Source of the DNA: Undaria pinnatifida
Lineage: Eukaryota; Sar; Phaeophyceae; Laminariales; Alariaceae
Direction: 5' to 3'
Assembly: GCA_012845835.1 (NCBI GenBank)
Contig: JABAKD010000012.1
Span: 14,849,195 to 14,913,194 of the forward strand
Length of the DNA: 64,000 nt
The translations under genes and the position numbers were made by a program. Shown one piece after another: positions 42,401-45,490 of this stretch. Each line of letters opens with the position of its first letter. Within the stretch, counting starts at the first letter, position 1. The notes beneath the pieces were generated by a model. It did no database searches. It saw only the letters and a list, made by a program, of their open reading frames with translations, and was not told where the DNA came from.

Positions 42401-44310
42401 CGACCGGGACCCAGACGTGCATCGTAACGTACCCACGACCCCCTTGCTTGCCCCGCAGCGGAAAGTGCGAGAAAAAAAACTCGGCCACGGAGAACACCGT
42501 CCCAAAACAGAAGTGCATATGTTACATATACATACGCGCAGCGTAGGTTGGCCCCTTATGTACGCTTATGACGCATCTCCTGTACATGTTAAGTATAGAT
42601 TGACCCCCTACGTTTGTGGTGCACTCTCGTTGGACAGACGGACCCTAAGCGGAGGCACATTCTTGTGCACAAGGCCTTCCAGCTGTACGCGAAAGATCTC
42701 AAGCCCCACGGCACCGCGAAGGACATGGTCCGGTACGGGCTCCGCTTCGCTGGCAGATCTGTGGTACAAGGGCTGTCGATTCTGGACGTTGACATCTCCC
42801 AGGCGCATATCAGGTGGAAGGGGCAGGCAACGGTATGGGCGCTTGAGAGGCTTTTCCTGTTCCCAATGACAGACGGGGTGTTTGAGCAATGGTTGTTGGG
42901 GTATAGGTACTGGTAGCAGTCTGCTTGCTGGTCTGCATACGACGCTATGAAATACCAGGTACCAGGTAGCACCTTGCTGCCCCTGGACTACTGGATCCTC
43001 GAGGCTACGGGGCGGTATTTGGGTCACAGCCACGTGTAGGGCCTGCGCGAGTGGCTTCATAGATTCTCGAGTGTCTGCGTTTTTCTGTGTTTTTCTTTGC
43101 CGATATGCACCGCCGTCTTGGCATTTTTGCTGTGCCAACGAAATATTTTTGAGCCCGTTTTTTTAGTGAGGTTTGAGAGCCTCTCGCACGAGCGGCCCAC
43201 ACTCGGTAGTGAATGTAGGGATACTTGGAAGTATTATACTACAATGCCCCTAACCTTGGTGAGTTGTTGTCAATTATTTTTCCATTCGCAAGTATTCGAT
43301 GTCCCGTTACATGGAAACTAGCCGGAACGTCCATCCTTTCCAAACTGTCGTTAGAAATCCAGTTGTGTGTGTTTTTTTAAATGGATGCTGTGCTTGATTC
43401 GTGTCTTAGGAGAAGATATAAAAAAGTGGTGTTGGAGTGAAATGATGATTCATTAAAATATAGCTTAAGCTCACAACACTTTCACGTGTTTTGACATCAT
43501 GCGTCTCGTGTGTCAATTTAACTCAAGTGTCTTCGCACGCGTGCGCTAGCGGGCGTATCCTTCGGTCTTCATGGCAGCGGCATCGCGAGCTCTCCGTATG
43601 AATGCATATTTTTTTGTAGGGCAATGCATTGCCAAGAGTTAGGTTAATCGCACGTACACAGAGCTAAGAGTAACAGCCCTCCAGTTACGAATACATAAGA
43701 TGCACGTACACAGATAACTGAGACTAACAGCCCGCCCGGTACGAATACATGGGATTCGCCTGAATCCCTGCTCTGCTCCGTTCCTATTTTGCTATGTGGG
43801 CGTTGTCTAACAGCAGTGGCGTGTGCTATTAATATTAATACGATATGGTAAGATAGAGCTAGCTCTTCTTGACAATTTTATTTTCTGAAGTTCTGGACTC
43901 CTTAGTCCAATATCGCTGGAATATTGTTTTGTTCGTCCATTTTTGTTTTTATACCCAAGACATGAGATTGTTCATCGAGTTGCGCTTTCTTTCTTCTCCG
44001 AATTAGTATATGCCCTAGAGGGGTAGTATTGGGTATTATAGGGTATACAGCTCAAGTGAAGAGCCTCATAACCAAAAAAAGGTACACCTCTACAGTACCA
44101 TTGGTGGTATCAGTACACTGTTAGTAGCATGTGTCCAGAAATGCGGTAGAATTCACCCGAAATCCCCACGCCATTCCTAATTTGTTGCTTGGACCTTCTC
44201 GTCTCCTCGATGGATCCGCTGTTAACCGCAGGTACCACCCGTACCTCCTCAAGTGCCACGAGAACATCAATCTTTTGGATGTGCCTGGCGCGGCAGAAGC
44301 ACCTGCGTAA
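231..44310 (+). CDS. Gene A: multi-exon PH / GBD-FH3-like / PH / DUF547 protein (5' end missing)
   Basis: Span of a gene rebuilt from 27 exons whose splice phases agree almost everywhere (one mismatch, between the exons at 7680 and 9959, implies one exon not placed). Seen: coding stretches with G/C-rich third positions, GT..AG borders, frames that join. The joined product is at least about 1290 residues. Domain order: unrecognised N-terminus (exons 231-10393), PH domain (11450-21919), acidic linker (22766-23692), formin GBD/FH3-like segment (24669-28678), second PH domain (28573-32337), linker with Gln run (33272-34184), DUF547 (35928-44310). Known: PH domains bind phosphoinositides or proteins, GBD/FH3 binds Rho GTPases, and DUF547 has no settled activity. 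Inferred: a peripheral membrane signalling protein. The first exon starts in phase 1, so the start codon lies upstream of the window. I do not recognise a named orthologue. Confidence 0.75.
345..1500. other. Intron of gene A without recognised genes
   Basis: Open frames here have no coding character. A phrase close to GGTTGCACCGCTTTTG is repeated four times around 650-735. GAACACCTCACGGCGCTTCGC and its flank occur at 1125, 1320 and again at 2460, so this is a dispersed repeat. Otherwise nothing supported. Confidence 0.5.
1501..1808 (+). repeat. Two truncated copies of the exon at 1809 with its acceptor
   Basis: TTCCAG|GAGTGGTCTGTG and the following 48 bp of the exon occur at 1513 and 1683 before the full exon at 1809. 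Both early copies still encode the phrase VINVPGQGSLDLN, then break off into C-rich tracts. Each tract ends in GTGCAGCAATACGG, leading to the next copy. Spacing is 170 and 126 bp. Each C-rich tract could serve as a polypyrimidine tract for the next acceptor. Confidence 0.85.
1809..1936 (+). CDS. Gene A exon 2
   Basis: Phase 0 to phase 2. Encodes EWSVINVPGQGSLDLN, then PVSVVVYDFTAANASAAHKA. Acceptor AACTTCCAG, donor TAG|GTGCGT. The phase-2 end joins exactly to the one-base start of the exon at 2654. The beta-rich pattern could be part of a C2- or PH-like fold, but I do not recognise it. It is the last and only complete copy of a threefold repeated exon head. Confidence 0.75.
2654..2865 (+). 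CDS. Gene A exon 3
   Basis: Preceded by a strong C/T tract (2600-2653) ending CTCCTAG. Phase 2 to phase 1. Begins DKSYMFRCTLSNESPGHV, passes a Ser/Arg-rich stretch, and ends acidic (LEGDESDD...). Donor ATAG|GTGCGT. The opposite strand is also open here and has G/C-rich third positions. I prefer + because the acceptor, donor and phases all fit the neighbouring exons. A 16-of-18 match to its first bases with an acceptor-like TAG lies at about 7050. Confidence 0.65.
2882..3110. repeat. Tandem repeat, four copies of about 62 bp
   Basis: The unit contains TGAATTCG..ATAATGCTGG, TTCAATAGTGCC and GCTCTCTGTAGTGCCG. Copies differ by a few bases each. The AGTGCCG words are shared with the GCCGGCACTATAG dispersed family that follows. 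Confidence 0.8.
3150..3500. repeat. Copy of the GCCGGCACTATAG dispersed family (family R-C)
   Basis: Carries AATAGTGCCGGTG, GGCTGGCACAT and TATAGTGCCGGTT words found in both orientations. Related copies lie at about 9548-9735, 31218-31600, 47460-47650, 52340-52555 and 58575-58760. The copies read partly as their own reverse complement, so a foldback or MITE-like nature is inferred. Confidence 0.6.
3855..4560. repeat. Satellite-like tandem repeat of about 170-180 bp
   Basis: Three to four units. Each has an ACCACCCACC tract, CAGCAGTGCAG, GGTACGAAAAACAGGAAAC, a T-run after GGGGGGA, and GGAGCGAGCGAGCCGC. Open frames across it are repeat artefacts. Confidence 0.85.
5455..6086. repeat. Degenerate copies of the region around the exon 4 acceptor
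   Basis: GGACCA.CCTCT.CAGACRA and CAGACYGACC recur at about 5639, 5828 and 6070, the last being the border of exon 4. The first two copies are followed by TGCATCTCTGACAACC-like and GAATCTCCGGCAACCG-like text; a further GCATCTCTGGCAACTG is at 5463. Early copies translate as decayed versions of the exon head (D.QTDH/R) and run into stops. Confidence 0.65.
6087..6265 (+). CDS. Gene A exon 4
   Basis: Phase 1 to phase 0. Acceptor CCTCTTCAG, donor AAG|GTCGGT (weak). Encodes DDQTDHDGVSTARMLLLSLD, a Ser/Ala/Val-rich linker, and SPRKSYYVPVFTPEDK. The one-base carry-over from exon 3 fits, as does the phase-0 start of exon 5. Domain unknown. The exact acceptor is uncertain because the exon head lies inside a repeated block. 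Confidence 0.6.
7680..7781 (+). CDS. Gene A exon 5
   Basis: Acceptor GATTGCAG, donor CCG|GTGAGT (near consensus). Phase 0 in and out. Encodes EASGKGLVKSGDILPLLMGG followed by a Pro/Asn-rich tail ending NENQDP. No domain recognised. Confidence 0.75.
8471..8641 (+). other. Possible unplaced exon of gene A
   Basis: Exon 5 ends in phase 0 but exon 6 starts in phase 1, so a 0-to-1 exon is expected between 7782 and 9958. This GC-rich block is the best candidate. One frame begins after CCGCCGCAG with NGERWVCCVLRP. Another begins after GAGGCAG and includes GAGPLYVVTVGKSSCPLFTV, ending at a GTTTGT donor in the right phase. I cannot choose between the frames. Confidence 0.25.
9548..9735. repeat. Family R-C element
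   Basis: CCCTCTATAGTGCCG, GCACTATAGAGGGAC, ACCGGCACTATAGCGG and CAACCGGCACTACTC are arranged so that the two ends are reverse complements (CCCTCTATAGTGCC near 9560, GGCACTATAAAGGG near 9710). This supports a short inverted-repeat element. Confidence 0.7.
9959..10041 (+). CDS. Gene A exon 6
   Basis: Acceptor CCTTCCCCAG, donor ATG|GTGGGT. Phase 1 to 0. Encodes GKVVLARDKICVECAPSA and LPVPEIEM. An acceptor five bases later (GGCAG|GTAAGG) is also possible and keeps the frame. Confidence 0.7.
10310..10393 (+). CDS. Gene A exon 7
   Basis: Acceptor CAAAAACAG, donor CAG|GTGAGG. Phase 0 to 0, 28 codons. Encodes ATNVAFLGEGSGGGVAMLKG and NAMPAGVQ. Upstream pyrimidines are few, so the acceptor is weaker than most. 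Confidence 0.7.
10533..10605 (-). mobile_element. Truncated MITE-like element, family Y
   Basis: Has GTGGGTACCCC at one end and AGCGCTCTTTACAACACATTG inside. This matches the reverse complement of the complete family Y element at 29962-30121. Its second terminal repeat is missing. Confidence 0.5.
11450..11530 (+). CDS. Gene A exon 8: start of first PH domain
   Basis: Phase 0 to 0, 27 codons. Donor CCG|GTAAGT (consensus), acceptor CGCGAAAG (weak). Encodes VFKVGGGVGTFRKDFFYGGD and VVVLQHP. Joined to the next two exons this gives the layout of PH domains of the plant PRAF/RCC1 type: an opening strand, then a short basic stretch and a W-containing strand. Confidence 0.7.
12480..12830. repeat. 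Dispersed repeat family R-B
   Basis: Contains GAAGTTTCTGAGCTCCTGAT, GAGGAGCTC, ACTTCGAACGCACATTCG and CTCGTAAAATTGTCAGA. It is collinear over about 300 bp with 55085-55385, with many substitutions. A fragment may occur at 17460-17580. Confidence 0.65.
12880..15344. other. Intron stretch without recognised genes
   Basis: Part of the 3.8-kb intron between exons 8 and 9. Holds short TACTAATAGTA-rich tracts (12890-12915, 13105-13165) and a CTACTA/GCT microsatellite (14670-14745). ATGCGGA.GAAAAAA.AGT is repeated at about 14805 and 14900. No exon with fitting phases was found. Confidence 0.5.
15345..15401 (+). CDS. Gene A exon 9: PH domain core strand
   Basis: Nineteen codons, phase 0 to 0. Acceptor GCCCGGCAG, donor AAG|GTGGGT. 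Encodes VSRKFVRIGRAWVLQWSSK. The basic strand and the W in LQW match the PRAF-type PH core. The donor runs directly into a long GTT/GGT microsatellite. Confidence 0.75.
15402..15680. repeat. (GTT/GGT)n microsatellite directly after a donor site
   Basis: Almost pure GTT and GGT triplets to about 15545, then degenerate GTT/GCT. Poly-Leu, poly-Val or poly-Cys open frames here are artefacts. Confidence 0.95.
17611..17892. mobile_element. Foldback (long inverted-repeat) element
   Basis: Arms of about 95 bp (17611-17707 and 17798-17892) are reverse complements with few mismatches. They share TGGAGTTCGGACCTGAAAT, GTGATTTAGAGCA and CTACTTGGAAATCGCA. The spacer is about 90 bp. No protein is encoded, so it is a non-autonomous element or a hairpin locus. 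Confidence 0.85.
18650..19020. repeat. Direct duplication of about 178 bp
   Basis: TCAGGAATCGTGATGTGACA, ACATCTCCGCGAATCGTG, TTTTCAATCGTTTCGACATT and GATGTCAGGATTCCTGACAA occur twice in the same order. The inner CAGGAATC.../GATTCCTG words are also inverted, so each unit can fold. Confidence 0.85.
20725..20816 (+). CDS. Gene A exon 10: PH domain continuation
   Basis: Acceptor TTTTCGTTGCAG, phase 0 in, phase 2 out at CG|GTGGTC (weak donor). Encodes ASASKIHFVIKGIESGRPLA and HGQAFSLVSR. Known from PRAF-type PH domains: after the LxW strand comes an I/L-rich strand, a G, and an FSLI/FSLV strand, as here. The donor choice rests on phase agreement with exon 11. Confidence 0.65.
21821..21919 (+). 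CDS. Gene A exon 11: end of PH domain and linker
   Basis: Acceptor region CTCTCTCTCCTTACCC...GCGAG. Phase 2 to 2, donor CAG|GTGCTG. Encodes PWFDPAADLDGGQGGGVIPA and LEAEENAITISH. The phase-2 end joins the one-base start of exon 12. A decayed copy follows at 22135-22250. Confidence 0.65.
22135..22250 (+). pseudogene. Decayed copy of exon 11
   Basis: GGCCGTGGTTTGACC, GGCAGGGCGGAGG and GCTCTGGAAGCCGAGGAAAA match exon 11 in order, down to a CTCTGACAG|GGGCTGC end. It has a frameshift, a TAG in frame, and a G for T in the donor. It lies 310 bp downstream of the intact exon. Confidence 0.8.
22766..22850 (+). CDS. Gene A exon 12: acidic linker
   Basis: Acceptor TTTTCGGTGCAG, consensus donor GAT|GTAAGT. 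Phase 2 to 0. Encodes GPFEDLLSPGEEEL, then six Asp and GSDPARSD. Polyacidic linker between the PH and GBD/FH3-like segments. Confidence 0.85.
22980..23490. repeat. Tandem repeat of about 95 bp, five to six copies
   Basis: The unit carries ACCTTGACGGG, GACCGTCAA, GCCAAGGA and CTAGTA.ATTA.GTCTAA. Similar CCTTGACGG-rich arrays fill the intron at 36840-37680, 14 kb away in the same gene. Confidence 0.9.
23548..23692 (+). CDS. Gene A exon 13
   Basis: Acceptor TTTTTTCCAG, donor CCAG|GTATGA. Phase 0 to 1. Encodes VDDGMSESDPECLSDVDRQE, then a Lys/Ser segment with YRSFSEDG and KAARAMGCYP. With exon 14 this leads into the formin-like GBD/FH3 region. Three decayed copies of its 3' half lie downstream. 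Confidence 0.85.
23700..24170 (+). repeat. Decayed copies of exon 13 3' half with telomere-like tracts
   Basis: CTTCTC.GAGGATGGCTTGTC recurs at about 23905, 24045 and 24105. The first and last keep the GGGC.GCTA/TCTAC.CAGGT end of exon 13 and its donor. Between them are degenerate GGGGTTGGGGTT and GGGTTAGGGTT tracts (23710-23820, 23975-24030). Stops and indels show that the copies are non-functional. Confidence 0.85.
24360..24668 (+). repeat. Decayed copies of exon 14 acceptor and head
   Basis: AAGATGAGGTGT at 24360 and TAAGATGAAGTGCCCTCG at 24528 precede the real ACAG|ATGAGGTGTCCTCC at 24669. The 24528 copy translates in the exon frame as DEVPSLRVAIPARV, then meets a stop. Each unit contains a CCTAACCCT-type tract and a TTCC/TTTTC run before its acceptor. 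Confidence 0.85.
24669..25048 (+). CDS. Gene A exon 14: formin GBD/FH3-like segment
   Basis: Largest exon. Phase 1 to 0, acceptor GTTTGACAG, donor CAG|GTGGGG. Begins EVSSLRVGIPAWVEFFHRER followed by RQGLLAFVVAV. This resembles the signature of diaphanous-type GBD/FH3 domains (SLRV, then WV..F, then GL..LL). The rest is Ser/Thr/Pro-rich and ends VFQHMGRADQ. Alternative: an unrelated helical repeat. An internal intron cannot be ruled out. Confidence 0.75.
25300..25498. repeat. Duplicated 64-bp block before exon 15 acceptor
   Basis: AAACCCGGAACGACGCCTCA and CGTCGTGGGCGTCTT occur at 25365 and 25430, each followed by a CCTTTC tract. The second tract leads to the exon 15 acceptor. A CCCAAACCCC tract precedes them. 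Confidence 0.85.
25499..25839 (+). CDS. Gene A exon 15
   Basis: Acceptor CCGTCAATCAG, donor CCAG|GTGTGT. Phase 0 to 2. Encodes SVRLISHELSEIQRWEASFR, possibly the tail of the helical FH3-like region. A long Ser/Gly/Pro-rich linker then ends RQQRSPDRLAGS. The linker is probably disordered. Confidence 0.8.
25860..27149. other. Intron without recognised elements
   Basis: About 1.3 kb. GTGATA..TA....TATAATATTTTGTAGCAACGTGA-like text is imperfectly repeated at about 26530 and 26645, with GCGCACACAGATG after each. Otherwise I see nothing. Confidence 0.5.
27150..27380 (+). CDS. Gene A exon 16
   Basis: Acceptor CCCGTTCTCAG, donor TTAAG|GTGACT. Phase 2 to 2. Encodes a Ser/Ala-rich linker (SVAERSTSSASAGVTSDSAN...), then APYRLLCEAVSSPGELDRHF. 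No stop across 77 codons. The last part may begin the helical region before the second PH domain. Confidence 0.75.
28380..28572 (+). repeat. Upstream decayed copy of exon 17 acceptor region
   Basis: GCGGAACGCAAAACTAGCGT, GCTCCGCTCCCTGCAACTG and AAGCGCAGCTATATGC at 28391-28445 resemble the acceptor and head of exon 17 (28535-28590). Confidence 0.55.
28573..28678 (+). CDS. Gene A exon 17: start of second PH domain
   Basis: Acceptor GCTCCTCGCAG, donor GAG|GTAAGA. Phase 2 to 0. Encodes GSSAADLGVTVGVSSGTPTL and GSAVVRCLCEPHWRE. The W and the following exon's EWAVLF match the first PH strand pair (W..RW.VL pattern). Its 3' end and donor are duplicated at 29041-29095. Confidence 0.75.
28786..28956. 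mobile_element. MITE-like element, family X, complete copy
   Basis: Ends are inverted repeats: GGGTCCTCCAGTAACGG with TAAGGCGGTG on the left, and CACCGCCTCGCTGAGGGACCC on the right. Inside is CAAAATCGCTTGGCGCGACC. A second copy in reverse orientation starts at 63823. No coding capacity, about 170 bp. Confidence 0.75.
29030..29095 (+). pseudogene. Decayed copy of exon 17 3' end and donor
   Basis: GGGTTCTGCCGTGGCAAGAT, TGCCTGTAGGAACCGACTGG and AAGGAAGTAAGACGA align with the end of exon 17. A TAG replaces a Cys codon. The GTAAGACGA donor is conserved. Confidence 0.85.
29257..29349 (+). CDS. Gene A exon 18: second PH domain
   Basis: Acceptor TTTTTTCTAACGTGCAG, donor AAG|GTAGTT. Phase 0 to 0. 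Encodes EWAVLFPSHVACYPALSMKP and SWVLPLKTLYK, matching a PH pattern of a W.VL strand, a .CY strand, then a variable loop and LPL. The neighbouring frame is also open, but only this one fits the phases. Confidence 0.75.
29670..29950. repeat. GATCT-rich dispersed repeat
   Basis: Shares CTGATCTAGCACATG.TTC, TGGGTTGGAT.TGT and AGATGATCTA with 38975-39175, and weaker text with 58845-59105. Each copy is rich in GATCTA/TAGATC words. Confidence 0.65.
29962..30121. mobile_element. MITE-like element, family Y, complete copy
   Basis: Terminal inverted repeats GTGGGTACCCCGATTCAAG and (reverse complement of right end) GTGGGTACCCCCATTCAAG differ at one position. Length about 160 bp. Related copies are at 61807-61980 and (truncated, reversed) 10533-10605. 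Confidence 0.85.
30375..30481 (+). CDS. Gene A exon 19: second PH domain, C-terminal strands
   Basis: Acceptor CTTCCCGCGCAG, donor AAG|GTAACG. Phase 0 to 2. Encodes VSSVSDDRCPFPGLRGLRLE and TIGRAHYLLFANRSL, the GRxHYLLFA strand before the PH C-terminal helix. Confidence 0.85.
30575..31110. repeat. GGTACTA-based minisatellite with a duplicated block of about 200 bp
   Basis: AGGTACT(A/G)NT words repeat throughout. The block with CTGATCGGTACTGGTAGGCA and GGTGGTATTAGGTACTCC occurs twice (30715 and 30895). Long GTACC palindromes occur. Confidence 0.95.
31218..31610. repeat. Two R-C elements in tandem
   Basis: Contains CCGGCACTATAGAAGGG at 31384, CCCTGTATAGTGCCGGC at 31451 and GCACTATAGAGGGAAATACC at 31478. 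GGGCAACCGGCAC..CTCA and CAGTTGAGG.ACCCCGCCAG occur twice, 180-200 bp apart. Confidence 0.8.
32276..32337 (+). CDS. Gene A exon 20: PH C-terminal helix
   Basis: Short exon found by phase. Exon 19 ends in phase 2 and exon 21 starts in phase 1; this 62-bp piece goes 2 to 1. Acceptor GATGCACAG, donor CTG|GTGAGG. Encodes DNWLTEILRLSKSGTVDPPS. The W matches the invariant Trp of the PH C-terminal helix. Confidence 0.7.
32340..32860. repeat. Decayed tandem repeat, about 110 bp unit
   Basis: GACGTCTAA, TTTCACGCGTATGA.GGAGCA, ACG and TTTGAACGAACGTC recur about five times with indels. No coding content. Confidence 0.7.
32895..32985 (+). other. tRNA-derived A-box sequence (possible SINE head)
   Basis: GTTAGCTCAGTGGTTATG is a near-perfect tRNA D-arm/A-box. 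About 55 bp further, GGTGCTAATCCGAG is only a poor B-box, and acceptor-stem pairing is not evident. More likely a decayed tRNA-derived repeat than a functional tRNA gene. Confidence 0.4.
33272..33430 (+). CDS. Gene A exon 21
   Basis: Acceptor GTGGTATGCAG, donor AAAG|GTTTGC. Phase 1 to 1. Encodes LEQDPQETYVLKTTQWGTPA and RLILNARRPGFDIPDGVIKQ, then an acidic GNITEEDGAGTK. Lies between the second PH and DUF547. Not recognised by itself. Confidence 0.85.
34048..34184 (+). CDS. Gene A exon 22: Gln-rich linker
   Basis: Acceptor AAACCAACAG, chosen because it gives phase 1. In-frame CAG further on would not fit. Donor TCG|GTAGGG. Encodes NPSPQQQQQPQQQQQHPWQL, then SAEVLRSAFAVNADPGNKQL. The Gln run is a CAG/CAA microsatellite, so its length may vary between individuals. 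Confidence 0.75.
35325..35425 (+). repeat. Fragment of dispersed repeat family R-A
   Basis: AACCCCAAATCGTCGGAATT and CCTAGGCCATGGGATTGTTG are the 5' words of family R-A. Other copies lie at 40540-40690, 41090-41270, 43905-44100, 49500-49770, 49795-50090 (reversed), 54035-54160 and 56095-56215 (reversed). Confidence 0.6.
35770..35895. repeat. CAACAG/CAAAGA-rich microsatellite
   Basis: CAACAGCAACGGCAACAACAG grading into GACAAAGACAAAGGCAAAG, 35 bp upstream of the exon 23 acceptor. Open frames here are artefacts. Confidence 0.9.
35928..36077 (+). CDS. Gene A exon 23: DUF547, first conserved block
   Basis: Acceptor TTTTTTTCCAG, consensus donor AAG|GTAAGT. Phase 0 to 0. Encodes VPFLDLASTFRKVDLSSLDL, then DEALCFFANLYHLLVMHMLL. 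The F.NLY..LV.H motif is the hallmark of DUF547. Confidence 0.9.
36840..37680. repeat. CCTTGAC-rich tandem arrays
   Basis: Three long units to 37370 carry CGCCTTGACGGACA-like, GAC.CGAAAAAA and ACACGT text. They are followed by an array of GACTGACAGCCTTGACTGAC to just before the exon 24 acceptor. Related in wording to the array at 22980. Confidence 0.9.
37711..37893 (+). CDS. Gene A exon 24: DUF547, second block
   Basis: Acceptor ATTTGCTCAG, donor AAG|GTGACA. Phase 0 to 0. Encodes VEVSYEVGGDVFSLQELEH and CVLRGRLPRP, the Y.VGG..FSL.E.EH..LRG block of DUF547. Ends GDDHYFYSLKK. The last 40 bp and the donor recur at least four times in the next kilobase. Confidence 0.9.
38030..38920 (+). repeat. 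At least four decayed copies of exon 24 3' end with donor
   Basis: CGA.GA.CACTACTTCTACAG and TTGAAGAAGGTGACATATCG recur at 38040 (almost intact, including GTGACATATCGGTCTCG). More decayed copies are at 38655, 38745 and 38865. Separating text with GATCTGTGTC.TTCA is also repeated. Spacing is 90-180 bp plus one larger gap. Confidence 0.9.
38975..39185. repeat. GATCT-rich dispersed repeat, second copy
   Basis: ATGATCTAGCACATGTTTCA, GGGTTGGATTTG, and GATCTAGATGATCTAGACGA. Collinear with 29735-29920. Confidence 0.65.
39495..39797 (+). repeat. Two decayed copies of exon 25 with telomere-like tracts
   Basis: Copies start at about 39499 and 39648. The intact exon is at 39798, a period of 150 bp. 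Both keep the frame for text like LLNNGSQSNPSLVV and LFMYNGSQPNPSWVV. Where the exon reads CTGCTCACCCCGG the copies run into CCTAACGCTAATCC or CCTAACCCTAACCCTAA. Confidence 0.9.
39798..39932 (+). CDS. Gene A exon 25: DUF547, third block
   Basis: Acceptor CAATGTATACAG, donor AAG|GTAAGG. Phase 0 to 0. Encodes ADDRMSLFLNNGSQSNPPVV, then TPGTINEQLNRACQAFVDHT. This is the strand plus P..V...QL..A...F block of DUF547. Many family members have Cys in the LxxGSxSxP motif; here both positions are Asn. Confidence 0.9.
40000..42637. other. Intron stretch with R-A copies, no exon placed
   Basis: Family R-A copies at 40540-40690 and 41090-41270. AT-rich TATACTTCGAAGTATA palindromes at 40380-40490. Long opposite-strand frames at 41237-42351 overlap each other and lack splice or family support. 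A short block at 42454-42510 between AG and GT would keep the frame but is not needed. Confidence 0.5.
42638..42906 (+). CDS. Gene A exon 26: DUF547, C-terminal block
   Basis: Acceptor TCGTTGGACAG. Phase 0 to 2 with donor TAG|GTACTG. Encodes TDPKRRHILVHKAFQLYAKD, which fits the I.L...F..Y..D stretch of DUF547. It continues to TVWALERLFLFPMTDGVFEQ and WLLGY. An earlier donor at ACG|GTATGG (42833) exists. The later one is preferred because it puts the final exon in the frame YHPYLLKCHENINLL. Confidence 0.75.
44232..44310 (+). CDS. Gene A exon 27: terminal exon
   Basis: Acceptor GTTAACCGCAG. Enters in phase 2. Encodes YHPYLLKCHENINLLDVPGA and AEAPA, then TAA at 44308. The stop lies inside GCGTAAGT, which would also be a good donor, so an extra downstream exon is possible. 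None with matching phase was found. Decayed copies of the AAGTGCCACGA segment follow at 44470 and 44740. Confidence 0.65.
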
Positions 44311-44449
44311 GTTTCACGACCCACTGGAACTGCTACCATACCAATATCATGTTCAGGAGCCGCCCGGGTATCATCGTCACGAGGGGGTCGCTTTCTATCG
44401 GACCCTCTCCCCCTCCTGCCGTGAAAACTTGGGAGAATCTTATCACTTT

Positions 44450-45060
44450 TGTTCTGTGCGGATTTCTTGTCGCAAGTGTCACGATCATACGGCCCGATTA
44501 AAGACCCCGCTACGGTTGCAACGGGAGACATCGATCGGTTTTGTGTTTTTTGGGTCTCGCGTTCGTAAGCTTCACACTCCGACCTACACTTGAAGCTTGG
44601 GGTGTATTGATTGCTCACTTGAAACTTGGGGCGATATTGGCAATTTGAAACTTTGGAGACGTTGGCAAGTACCATGATCCAACGTACCTATCGGAACCCC
44701 CCATATGATTTGAAGTTTTTGGGTTGCTTGCCGCAAGTGCCACGATCGAACGAGTGTACTAAGTCTGTTATCTTCATCGGAGCCCCCCCCTTCCGTTGAA
44801 ACTCGGGAGAATTTTGGTGAGGAGACTTGGGCAATGTTGTTAAGTTGCAACTTGGGAGACGTGGATGAGTTTTGTTTTATGACATGTGGGGTAGTGGCCG
44901 TGATCCAACGACTCCATCAGCGCGCCCCCTACTGTTGGTTTGGGTTGGGTTGGGCTTGTGCTAAGTATTCTGCATGAAACACCGTTGAGACGTACCAGTA
45001 GGCGACACTGATCACTCTTTTTCTTGTCGGGGGGGGTTGCCGGCGTCATGAGGGAAACGC
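44450..45060 (+). repeat. Decayed repeats related to the terminal exon
   Basis: CGCAAGTG.CACGATC, TTGAAACT.GGGAGA and TATCGGA.CCCCCC words recur about every 200-260 bp. CGCAAGTGCCACGA resembles CTCAAGTGCCACGAG of exon 27. Confidence 0.6.
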
Positions 45061-45490
45061 GGGGGAGTCGTCTTGGTGTGATGTTTTTATGACGTGGTAT
45101 GCTTTGTAGTGGTTGGTGCGCGAGTGACAGAGGGCCGTTTGGGTGTGCTGTTTAGGACATGACATGCTGTATACGCTTGTGCTGGTGTTTATGGCATGAC
45201 ATGCTATTTGGAGGAATTGGTTGGTGACGCTGTTTTTGGAATGGCATGTCATCGTGTGGAGTAATCAGCGCATGACGCTTTTTCTGATGGCAAGTCATGA
45301 CATGGTTATGGAATAATTAATTTATGACGGTGTTTATGGCATACGCTTGGAATGGCATGCCATCATGTGGGTAATAGGCGTGTGACGTTTTTGGTAATGT
45401 CTAGGGCATGACCTTTTATGGAGTAATTATATTTATACGGCTGTTTGTGGCATAGCATGCCGTCTTAAATGGTCCGTGACGCTTTTTGTT
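45060..45490. repeat. GCATGACATGC-type decayed tandem repeat
   Basis: GGCATGACATGC, GTGACG.TTTTT and GGAGTAATT recur six or more times. Many words are palindromic. Confidence 0.75.

Noticed and set aside
42454-42510. Possible extra exon (RKVREKKLGHGEHRPKTE) between exons 25 and 26
   Set aside because: Phase would fit (0 to 0), but DUF547 reads continuously from exon 25 to exon 26 without it.
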